A DNA stretch of 64,000 nt, taken from Cellulomonas fengjieae. GTDB lineage: Bacteria; Actinomycetota; Actinomycetes; Actinomycetales; Cellulomonadaceae. Location: NCBI RefSeq assembly GCF_018388465.1, contig NZ_CP074404.1, positions 1,116,001-1,180,000 on the forward strand, in the 5' to 3' direction. Positions 48,315-55,406 of this stretch are shown piece after piece. Numbering within the stretch: position 1 is the stretch's first letter; each line of letters opens with the position of its first letter. Made by a program: the position numbers and the translations under genes. The notes under the pieces were generated by a model. It had not been told where the DNA came from, made no database searches, and saw nothing but the letters and a program-made list of their open reading frames with translations.

Positions 48315-49394
48315 ATGACCGAGACCCTTCCCCCGCGGACGATCGACCCCGACAAGCTCATGTCCTTCGTGTTCCGGTCCGTCGACGAGGTCGGTGCCAC
48401 CCTGAACACCGCGATGGTCGTCATGGGTGACAAGTTGGGCTACTACACAGCGATGGCCGACGGCCGGCCGGTCACGCCCGCCGGGTTGGCCGAGCAGACC
48501 TCGACCAGCGAGCACTACGCCCGCGAGTGGCTGAACAACCAGGCCGCCGGCGGTTACGTCGACTACGACGCGCAGACGCACCGCTACACGCTGCCCGCCG
48601 AGCACGCGGTGGCGCTCGCGGACCCGACCAGCCCCGCCTACCTGCCGGGGTTCTTCCAGATCGCCCTGGGCACCGTGCACGACGCACCGGACATCTTCGA
48701 GGCGGCCCGCGACGGTGACGGCCTGGGCTGGCACGAGCACCACACCGACGTGCACCACGGGTGTGAGCGCTTCTTCCGCACCATGTACAACGGGCACCTG
48801 CTCACCGAGTGGATCCCGGCGCTCGAGGGGGTCGCCGCCAGGCTCGAGGCCGGCGGCACGGTTGCCGACGTGGGCTGCGGGCACGGCGCCTCGACGATCC
48901 TGCTGGCCAGGGCGTTCCCGAACTCCACGTTCGTCGGCTCGGACTATCACGAGGCGTCGATCGAGATTGCCCGCGAGCGGGCCGTGGCGGCCGGGGTGGC
49001 GGACCGCGTGACGTTCGAGGTGGCCCCCGCGACCTCGTTCACGGGCACCGGCTACGACCTGATCGCGATGTTCGACTGCCTGCACGACATGGGAGACCCG
49101 GTGGGTGCGGCCCGGCACGTGCGCGACGCGATCGCCGACGACGGCACGTGGATGGTCGTCGAGCCGATGGCGGGCGACCGCGTCGAGGACAACCTCACCC
49201 CGGTCGGTCGGGCGTACTACGGCTTCTCGACGTTGCTGTGCACCCCCGCGTCGCTGAGCCAGGACGTCGGCCTCGCGCTCGGCACGCAGGCGGGCCCGGC
49301 CAAGATCCGCGACGTCTCCACGGCCGCCGGGTTCACCGCGTTCCGGACCGCGGCGTCGACCCCGTTCAACAACGTGTTCGAGGTCCGTCCGTGA
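48315..49394 (+). CDS. SAM-dependent methyltransferase with N-terminal winged helix
   Basis: 359 residues, ATG with GAGGAG upstream. An N-terminal winged-helix dimerisation region (about 20-95: YYTAMADGRPVTPAGLAEQT, STSEHYAREWLNNQAAGGYV) precedes a class I methyltransferase domain: GGTVADVGCGHGASTILLAR is the SAM-binding loop (motif I), followed by TFVGSDYHEASIEIARERA and YDLIAMFDCLHDMGDPVGAA. The layout is that of plant/bacterial small-molecule O- or C-methyltransferases. It overlaps the following fusion gene (GTGA), suggesting action on the same product, a small molecule rather than nucleic acid or protein (inference). Confidence 0.87.
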   Translation: MTETLPPRTIDPDKLMSFVFRSVDEVGATLNTAMVVMGDKLGYYTAMADGRPVTPAGLAEQTSTSEHYAREWLNNQAAGGYVDYDAQTHRYTLPAEHAVALADPTSPAYLPGFFQIALGTVHDAPDIFEAARDGDGLGWHEHHTDVHHGCERFFRTMYNGHLLTEWIPALEGVAARLEAGGTVADVGCGHGASTILLARAFPNSTFVGSDYHEASIEIARERAVAAGVADRVTFEVAPATSFTGTGYDLIAMFDCLHDMGDPVGAARHVRDAIADDGTWMVVEPMAGDRVEDNLTPVGRAYYGFSTLLCTPASLSQDVGLALGTQAGPAKIRDVSTAAGFTAFRTAASTPFNNVFEVRP

Positions 49395-51562
49395 CTCGGG
49401 ACACCCTCCAGGCGGACACTGCTCGGGTGAGTGCTCACCCGAGCAGGTCCGCCGATCCCGACGTCGTCGGCGTCACCGTGCGGGACGGGGTCGAGCTGGC
49501 GTACGAGGTGTTCCACGACGACCACCCGCTGACCGTCGTGCTCGTGCCTACGTGGTCGATCGTGCCGTCGCGGTTCTGGAAGGCGCAGATCGGGTTCCTG
49601 GCGCGGCACTACCGCGTCATCACGTTCGACGGGCGGGGCAGCGGTCGCTCGGGTCGGCCGGACGGGGCCGAGCAGTACACGGACCGGCAGTACGCCGACG
49701 ACATCCTGGCCGTGCTCGACGCGACCGGGACCGAGCGGGCGGTCCTGGTCACCGAGTCGTGCGGCGCCTCGTGGGCGGTGCACGTCGCGGCGGGCGACCC
49801 CGACCGGGTGCTGGCCCTCATGGCGATCGCCCCCTCGTGCGGCCTGGACGTGGCCACGCCCGGCCGCGACCACGTGCCGTGGGACGAGCCCCTGGCCAGC
49901 ACCGACGGCTGGGCCAAGTACAACAAGCACTACTGGGTGGGCGGCGGCTACGACGACTTCACGGACTTCTTCTTCCGGGCGATGTTCTCGGAGCCGCACT
50001 CGACCAAGCAGATCGAGGACTGCATCGGCTGGGCGCACGAGATCAGCCCGCAGACCCTGGCGGACACGACCGCGGGCCGGCTCGGCTGCGAGGGGGCGGT
50101 GTGCGAGCCGGTCGCGCCGCTGGCCCGCCAGGTGAAATGCCCCGTCGTCGTCGTGCACGGCACTGAGGACCGCATCCGGCCGCACACGTTCGGGGAGCGA
50201 CTGGCCGAGCTCACCGGGGGCGAGCTGGTGCTGCTGGAGGGGGCCGGGCACGGTCCGTCCGCTCGCGACCCGGTCAAGGTCAACCACCTGATCGCGCAGC
50301 TCGTCGACCGGTTCGCCCCGCCGGCCCCGCGCCGGACCTGGGTGCACGCCGCGCGCCGGCCGCCGCGCGCGCTGTACCTCTCGTCGCCGATCGGGCTCGG
50401 CCACGCGCAGCGGGACGTCGCCGTCGCCGCCGAGCTGCGCGCCCTGCGCCCCGGGCTGCAGGTCGACTGGCTCGCGCAGGATCCCGTCACCCGGGTGCTG
50501 GCCCGGCACGGGGAGACGGTGCACCCCGCGTCGGCGTGGCTGCGCAACGAGTCCGGTCACATCGAGCACGAGGCCGGCGAGCACGACCTGCACGCGTTCC
50601 AGGCGCTCCGCCGGATGGACGAGCTCATGGTGCACAACTTCATGGTGTTCGGCGAGGTGGTGGCCGACGGCGACTACGACCTGGTGATCGGCGACGAGGC
50701 GTGGGAGGTGGACCACTTCCTGCACGAGAACCCCGAGCTCAAGCGGTTCTCGTTCGCCTGGATGACCGACTTCGTCGGGTGGCTGCCGATGCCCGACGGA
50801 GGTCCGCGCGAGGCCGCGCTGACCGCGGACTACAACGCCGAGATGATCGAGCAGCGGGCCCGGTTCGCGCGCGTGCGGGACGCGTCGGTGTTCGTCGGCG
50901 ACCCGGACGACGTGGTCGAGGACGACTTCGGCCCGGGGCTGCCCAGCATCCGCACCTGGACCGAGGAGAACTTCGACTTCGCCGGGTACGTCACCGGGTT
51001 CGACCCGGCCGCGCTGGAGGGGGCCGAGCGGCTGCGCGCGGAGCTCGGCGTGCGGCCGGGGGAGAAGCTCTGCCTGGTGACGGTGGGCGGCTCCGGCGTC
51101 GGGACGTCGCTGCTGCGGCGCGTCATGGACGCCGTGCCGCTGGTGCACGAGCTCGCCCCCGAGCTGCGGTTCGCCTTCGTGACCGGCCCCCGGATCGACC
51201 CCCGGTCGCTGCCCACGGGCGACGGGTCGATCGTGCTGGGCTATGTCCCGGACCTGTTCCGGCACCTCGCGGCCTGCGACGTCGCGGTGGTGCAGGGCGG
51301 GCTGACGACGACGATGGAGCTCACCGCGCTGGGCAAGCCGTTCGTCTACGTGCCGCTGCGCCACCACTTCGAGCAGAACCTGCACGTGCGCAGGCGGCTG
51401 ATGCGGTACGAGGCCGGACGCCACCTCGCCTACGAGGACGCGCTCGACCGGGACGGGCTCGCGGAGGCCGTCGTCAAGGAGGCCGGCCGCGACGTGCGGT
51501 ACCGGCCGGTCGCGACCGACGGCGCCCAGCGCGCGGCGGCGCTCCTGGCACGACTGGTCTAG
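49391..51562 (+). CDS. Fusion of an alpha/beta hydrolase and a GT-B glycosyltransferase
   Basis: 723 residues, GTG overlapping the methyltransferase stop. Residues about 25-300: alpha/beta hydrolase with VITFDGRGSGRSGRPDGAEQ, the nucleophile elbow VTESCGASWAVHVA (Ser in E-S-C-G), VVVVHGTEDRIRP and a late His in GAGHGPSARDP. A Pro/Arg-rich linker (about 300-325) joins a GT-B fold (about 328-723): YLSSPIGLGHAQRDVAVAAE, then LVTVGGSGVG and the nucleotide-sugar binding VVQGGLTTTMELTALGKPFV with LRHHFEQNLHVRRRL, as in GT1/MurG-like enzymes. Both domains look intact. The fusion suggests sequential ester or amide hydrolysis and glycosyl transfer on one compound. Substrates unknown. Confidence 0.85.
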   Translation: MTRDTLQADTARVSAHPSRSADPDVVGVTVRDGVELAYEVFHDDHPLTVVLVPTWSIVPSRFWKAQIGFLARHYRVITFDGRGSGRSGRPDGAEQYTDRQYADDILAVLDATGTERAVLVTESCGASWAVHVAAGDPDRVLALMAIAPSCGLDVATPGRDHVPWDEPLASTDGWAKYNKHYWVGGGYDDFTDFFFRAMFSEPHSTKQIEDCIGWAHEISPQTLADTTAGRLGCEGAVCEPVAPLARQVKCPVVVVHGTEDRIRPHTFGERLAELTGGELVLLEGAGHGPSARDPVKVNHLIAQLVDRFAPPAPRRTWVHAARRPPRALYLSSPIGLGHAQRDVAVAAELRALRPGLQVDWLAQDPVTRVLARHGETVHPASAWLRNESGHIEHEAGEHDLHAFQALRRMDELMVHNFMVFGEVVADGDYDLVIGDEAWEVDHFLHENPELKRFSFAWMTDFVGWLPMPDGGPREAALTADYNAEMIEQRARFARVRDASVFVGDPDDVVEDDFGPGLPSIRTWTEENFDFAGYVTGFDPAALEGAERLRAELGVRPGEKLCLVTVGGSGVGTSLLRRVMDAVPLVHELAPELRFAFVTGPRIDPRSLPTGDGSIVLGYVPDLFRHLAACDVAVVQGGLTTTMELTALGKPFVYVPLRHHFEQNLHVRRRLMRYEAGRHLAYEDALDRDGLAEAVVKEAGRDVRYRPVATDGAQRAAALLARLV

Positions 51563-51867
51563 AGATCGACCAGGTCGAGGCGCACCCGCACGGGGTCACC
51601 CACGTCGAGGCCCTCGGCCACGCGCACCGCCTTCTTCACGGGCAGCACGTACGTGTCAGTCGACGGGAAGATCGAGGTCCGCCAGACGCTGGCCCCGATG
51701 CTCACCTCGACCCGCACGGACCCGAAGCCGCGCCCGGTCTCGCCGACGAGGTCCAGCACCTCGTCGGCCACCTGCGTGGGCAGGCTGACGAACATCCACG
51801 CGTCCGTCTTGCGGGCGCTCCACAGCCACAGCGGCGCCTCGAACTCGTAGGTCACGGGTCCGATCAT
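51559..51867 (-). CDS. DUF1905-family protein
   Basis: 102 residues, starting at ATG 51867 (IGPVTYEFEAPLWLWS); GTG 51855 is an alternative. The DUF1905 barrel is recognisable by WMFVSLPTQVADEVLDL, GFGSVRVEVSIGASVWRTSI and TYVLPVKKAVRVAEGLDVGD. It is often fused to or followed by a YdeI/OmpD-like domain, which is absent here. The stop overlaps the convergent fusion gene's stop (51559-51562). Function unknown. Confidence 0.82.
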   Translation of the reverse strand: MIGPVTYEFEAPLWLWSARKTDAWMFVSLPTQVADEVLDLVGETGRGFGSVRVEVSIGASVWRTSIFPSTDTYVLPVKKAVRVAEGLDVGDPVRVRLDLVDL

Positions 51868-51909
51868 GCCCGCCCTGGGAGATGCCGGGGCGACACCCTG
51901 CCGCGCCTG

Positions 51910-51977
51910 CGAGATCGTGGCTTCGGCACCAGATCGCGCCTTCGCACGCACGCTCTCGTGCCATTGCCACGATCTCG
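51910..51977. repeat. Palindromic element between divergent DUF1905 and DinB-like genes
   Basis: CGAGATCGTGGC (51910-51921) pairs with GCCACGATCTCG (51966-51977), and GGCAC inside pairs with GTGCC, giving a long imperfect stem. The left half contains a degenerate direct repeat (GAGATCGTGGCTTCGGCAC then CAGATCGCGCCTTCGCAC). Unlike the other palindromes it lies between divergent starts, so it is not a simple terminator. It may be a REP-type element. Confidence 0.6.
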
Positions 51978-52066
51978 TCGAGCCGCGGGGATCAGCACAG
52001 CTTGTCGCGCGGTCCGCCGAGGGGCCACGTAGCGTCGGTGCTCTCCGAGACACAGGGTGGTGCCGC

Positions 52067-52579
52067 ATGGATGTCGCCGAGCTGCTGATCGAGTCGTACG
52101 GACGCGTGGACGGCGTGCTGACGCAGGCCGTCGACGGACTCCAGGTGGACGACCTGGCGTTCCGGCCGGACCCCGCGGCCAACTCCATCGCGTGGCTCGC
52201 GTGGCACGCCGCGCGCGGCGAGGACGCGCAGATCGCCGACGTCGCGGGCGTGGAGCAGCTCTGGACGAGCCAGGGCTGGGCCGACCGCTTCGACCTGCCG
52301 TTCGACGACGCCGACACCGGCTACGGGCACAGCCCGCAGGAGGTCGGCCGGGTGCGGGCCGGTGCGGACCTGCTGCTCGCGTACTACCGGGCGGTCGCCG
52401 AGCGCACGCGCGACTACCTGGCCGGGCTGCGCGAGGGTGACCTCGACCGCGTGGTCGACGAGGGCTGGGACCCGCCGGTGACCCTCGGGGTGAGGCTGGT
52501 CAGCATCGTCGGGGACAGCCTCCAGCACGCAGGCCAGGCGTGCTACGTGCGTGGTCTGCTGGAGCGCGCCCGCACGTAG
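52067..52579 (+). CDS. DinB-superfamily (DUF664-like) protein
   Basis: 170 residues. Four-helix DinB/mycothiol-transferase fold: LLIESYGRVDGVLTQAVDGL, SIAWLAWHAARGEDAQIADV (His region), LLLAYYRAVAERTRDYLAGL and the closing SIVGDSLQHAGQACYVRGLL with a conserved His. Members are metal-binding thiol transferases (mycothiol-dependent) or uncharacterised. It is followed after nine bases by rlmC. The substrate is unknown. Confidence 0.82.
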   Translation: MDVAELLIESYGRVDGVLTQAVDGLQVDDLAFRPDPAANSIAWLAWHAARGEDAQIADVAGVEQLWTSQGWADRFDLPFDDADTGYGHSPQEVGRVRAGADLLLAYYRAVAERTRDYLAGLREGDLDRVVDEGWDPPVTLGVRLVSIVGDSLQHAGQACYVRGLLERART

Positions 52580-52588
52580 GCTCGGGCC

Positions 52589-53713
52589 ATGCGGTGTGCG
52601 TACTTCGATGCGGGGGTCTGCCGCTCCTGCACATGGATGGGGCGCCCGCACGGTGAGCAGGTCGCCGACAAGGAACGGCACTGCGCCGACCTGCTGGGCG
52701 AGCGCGCCGACCTGCGCTGGCTGCCTCCGGTGACCGGCCGCGAGTCCCGTTACCGCAACAAGGCCAAGATGGTGGTCGGCGGGAGCGCCGAACACCCGAG
52801 GCTGGGCATCCTCGACGCCGGCGGCCGCGGCATCGACCTGCAGGGCTGCGGCCTGTACCCGGGGACGCTCGCCGCGTCGTTCCCGCTGCTCGCCGCGTTC
52901 GTCACCCGCGCGAACCTCACGCCGTACGACGTGCCGACGCGCACGGGCGAGCTCAAGAACCTGCTGGTCACGCAGTCCCCGGACGGCGAGCTGATGGTGC
53001 GGTTCGTGCTGCGCTCGCAGGAGCCGGTCGCCCGGATCCGCAAGCACCTGCCGTGGCTGCTGGACGCCGTGCCGCAGCTGCGCGTGGTGTCCGTGAACCT
53101 CCTGCCCGACCACCGGGCCGTGCTCGAGGGTGACCGGGAGATCCCGCTCACCGAGACGCAGACGCTGCGGATGCGCGTCAACGGGATCGACCTGCACCTG
53201 CGCCCGCAGAGCTTCTTCCAGACCAACACGGAGGTCGCGGCCGCGCTGTACCGGCACGCCACGTCGTGGGTGGAGGAGCTGGCACCGGCGTCCGTGTGGG
53301 ACCTGTACTGCGGGGTCGGCGGGTTCGCCCTGCACGTCGCAGCGCCGGGGCGGGAGGTCGTCGGCATCGAGACCAGCGTCGAGGCGATCGCCAGCGCGAC
53401 CCAGAGCGCGTCCGCGCGCGGCCTGTCCGGTGTGCGGTTCGCGGCCGGCGACGCGACGCAGTTCGCCCTCGCGGCCGAGAGCGCCCCTGAGCTCGTGATC
53501 GTGAACCCGCCGCGGCGGGGGATCGGCGACGAGCTCAGCCGCTGGCTGGAGGACTCGGACGTGCGGCACGTCGTCTACTCCAGCTGCAACGCCGCCTCGC
53601 TCGCCCGGGACCTGGCGGTGATGCCGTCGCTGCGCCCGCGACGCGCCCAGGTGCTCGACATGTTCCCGCAGACCCCGCACTACGAGGTGCTGACGCTGCT
53701 GGAGCGGGTCTAG
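52589..53713 (+). CDS. rlmC: 23S rRNA (uracil-747-C5)-methyltransferase RlmC
   Basis: 374 residues. Iron-sulfur cysteines C3, C11, C14 (CAYFDAGVCRSC) and C87 (LQGCGLYP) sit exactly as in E. coli RlmC. The SAM-binding part shows LRPQSFFQTNTEVAAALYRH, VWDLYCGVGGFALHVA and NPPRRGIGDEL; the catalytic cysteine is C333 in VYSSCNAASLARDL. It methylates a uracil in 23S rRNA helix 35. RlmC and RlmCD/RlmD are related; the short N-terminus without a TRAM domain fits RlmC. TAGGCT (52577-52582, overlapping the preceding stop) ends six bases before the ATG, so an own leaderless promoter is likely. Confidence 0.93.
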   Translation: MRCAYFDAGVCRSCTWMGRPHGEQVADKERHCADLLGERADLRWLPPVTGRESRYRNKAKMVVGGSAEHPRLGILDAGGRGIDLQGCGLYPGTLAASFPLLAAFVTRANLTPYDVPTRTGELKNLLVTQSPDGELMVRFVLRSQEPVARIRKHLPWLLDAVPQLRVVSVNLLPDHRAVLEGDREIPLTETQTLRMRVNGIDLHLRPQSFFQTNTEVAAALYRHATSWVEELAPASVWDLYCGVGGFALHVAAPGREVVGIETSVEAIASATQSASARGLSGVRFAAGDATQFALAAESAPELVIVNPPRRGIGDELSRWLEDSDVRHVVYSSCNAASLARDLAVMPSLRPRRAQVLDMFPQTPHYEVLTLLERV

Positions 53714-53725
53714 CGCCCAGAGCTC

Positions 53726-53754
53726 TTGGACAGAGGTCCAGAAGACGGTATGAA
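53726..53754 (+). promoter_or_regulatory. Promoter of the FMO-like gene
   Basis: TTGGAC (53726-53731) and TATGAA (53749-53754) are 17 bases apart, and the ATG follows the -10 by five bases, suggesting a leaderless message. TGGACAGAGGTCCA (53727-53740) is a small palindrome over the -35 that could be an operator. Confidence 0.6.
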
Positions 53755-53759
53755 GGGCC

Positions 53760-54887
53760 ATGAGCAGTGCTCGCGTCCTCGTCATCGGTGCCGGTCCGGG
53801 CGGGCTCGCGGTCGCGGCCGCCCTCGGCCGCAGGGGCGTGCCTGACCTGGTGCTCGAACGGACGGACGACGTCGGCTCCTCGTGGCGCGGGCACTACGAC
53901 CGGCTGCACCTGCACACCACCCGGCGCGGGTCGAGCCTGCCCGGGATGCCGATCCCGCGGGCGTCCGGGCGCTGGGTCGCGCGCGCGGACGTCGTCGACT
54001 ACCTGGAGCGGTACACCGCGCACCACGGGATCGACGTGCGCACCGGGGTCGAGGTCACGCGCGTGGCGCGGGCCGGCCACGGCACCTGGGCGCTCGAGAC
54101 GGCGACCGGGGAGTCGTTCACGGGGCCGACGGTCGTGGTCGCCACGGGGTACAACCACACGCCCGTGCCGCCCGCCTGGCCCGGGGTCGAGACGTTCCGC
54201 GGTGAGCTGGTGCACGCGTCGACCTACCGGAACCCCGCCCCGTACCGCGGCAGGGACGTGCTCGTCGTGGGGGCCGGGAACACCGGGGCGGAGATCGCCG
54301 TCGACCTCACGGAGGGCGGAGCGGCGCGCGTCCGGCTGGCCATCCGCACGCCCCCGCACATCGTCCGGCGCTCGAACCTCGGCTGGCCCGCCCAGGGCAC
54401 CGGGATCCTGGTGCGGCACCTGCCGGTCCCGGTGGTGGACCGCATCGCGGCCGTGGTGGCCCGGGTCGAGGTGCCGGACCTCTCCGCCTACGGGCTTGCG
54501 CGGCCCACCACCGGGCTCTACTCGCGCGTCTTGGCGGGCTCGGTCCCGCTGCAGGACGTCGGGCTCCTCGCCGCCGTCCGGGCACGGCGGGTGGAGCCGG
54601 TCGCGGCCGTGGAATCGTTCGACGACGGCGCGGCGGTGCTGGCCGACGGCTCCCGACTGACCCCCGACGTGATCATCGCGGCCACCGGGTACCGCCGCGG
54701 GCTCGAGGCGCTGGTGGGGGACCTGGGCGTGCTCGACGACCGCGGACTCCCGCGCGTGCACGGCCCGCGCACGTCGCACGACGCCCCGGGGCTCTACTTC
54801 ACCGGCTACACCAACCCGATCAGCGGCATGTTCCGCGAGCTGCGGATCGACGCCGGGCGGATCGCGCGGGCGGTCGCTCGCCGCTGA
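53760..54887 (+). CDS. Flavin-containing monooxygenase-like NAD(P)/FAD oxidoreductase
   Basis: 375 residues. FAD motif VLVIGAGPGGLAVAAALGRR, then SSWRGHYDRLHLHTTRRGSS, VVVATGYNHTPVPP, the NADPH motif VLVVGAGNTGAEIAVDL and IIAATGYRRGL. The organisation (two GxGxxG motifs and the ATG motif) is that of flavin-containing or YUCCA-type monooxygenases, which oxygenate nitrogen, sulfur or indole-pyruvate-like substrates. The substrate is unknown. The gene is transcribed alone from a clear -35/-10 promoter. Confidence 0.87.
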   Translation: MSSARVLVIGAGPGGLAVAAALGRRGVPDLVLERTDDVGSSWRGHYDRLHLHTTRRGSSLPGMPIPRASGRWVARADVVDYLERYTAHHGIDVRTGVEVTRVARAGHGTWALETATGESFTGPTVVVATGYNHTPVPPAWPGVETFRGELVHASTYRNPAPYRGRDVLVVGAGNTGAEIAVDLTEGGAARVRLAIRTPPHIVRRSNLGWPAQGTGILVRHLPVPVVDRIAAVVARVEVPDLSAYGLARPTTGLYSRVLAGSVPLQDVGLLAAVRARRVEPVAAVESFDDGAAVLADGSRLTPDVIIAATGYRRGLEALVGDLGVLDDRGLPRVHGPRTSHDAPGLYFTGYTNPISGMFRELRIDAGRIARAVARR

Positions 54888-55001
54888 GCGTGGCGCCTCA
54901 CGGCACGACGGTGAACGTCAGGTGCGTCGCCTCGTCGGTCGCGACGACGTCCGTGCTCGGCGGCCCAATGACGGCGGTCGGCGTCCGACGTGCTGGGGCG
55001 T

Positions 55002-55397
55002 TCAGGCCTCGTCGGGGAAGAACCGCATCAGGTCGTAGTTGGCGACCAGGCGCGCGAAGCCCAGGGGAGTCTGACCCGACGCGTTCTGCGCCTCCTTGTC
55101 CGCACCCGCCTCGAGCAGCACCCGGACCACCTCGCCGTCGGAGTCCCGGACCTTGCCCAGCGCGACCAGGAGGGGGGTCGCACCGAACCTGTTGCGCGCC
55201 TCGAGGTCCGCGCCCGCCTGCAGCAGCAGGCGGGCGACGTCGGCGTGCAGGGACTGCGCGGCGAAGTGCAGGGGAGTGAACCCCGCCTGGTCGGCGAGGT
55301 CGGGGTCCTCTCCCTGCGCGAGCAGGCGCTCCACTGCGGCCGTGTCCCCGTCGAGCGCGGCGTAGTGCAGCTCCGATCGTCCCGCGCGGTCGGTCAC
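55002..55397 (-). CDS. Ankyrin-repeat protein, probable immunity protein of the Rhs toxin
   Basis: 131 residues, GTG 55397 with GAGGAG upstream. Three to four ankyrin repeats: SELHYAALDGDTAAVERLLA, FTPLHFAAQSLHADVARLLL, ATPLLVALGKVRDSD and QTPLGFARLVANYDLMRFF. No signal peptide, so it is cytosolic. It starts nine bases after the stop of the giant Rhs gene on the same strand, the classic place for the immunity gene of a polymorphic toxin, and ankyrin proteins are among the recognised immunity families. It would bind and block the GH-E nuclease. Immunity function is inferred from position. Confidence 0.82.
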   Translation of the reverse strand: MTDRAGRSELHYAALDGDTAAVERLLAQGEDPDLADQAGFTPLHFAAQSLHADVARLLLQAGADLEARNRFGATPLLVALGKVRDSDGEVVRVLLEAGADKEAQNASGQTPLGFARLVANYDLMRFFPDEA

Positions 55398-55406
55398 CGG
55401 GTCTCC

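Noticed and set aside
54891..54960. Minus-strand peptide ending TDEATHLTFTVVP before a stop
   Set aside because: It could be the tail of a lost gene upstream of the ankyrin stop, but no start, length or homology supports it; left out as uncertain.
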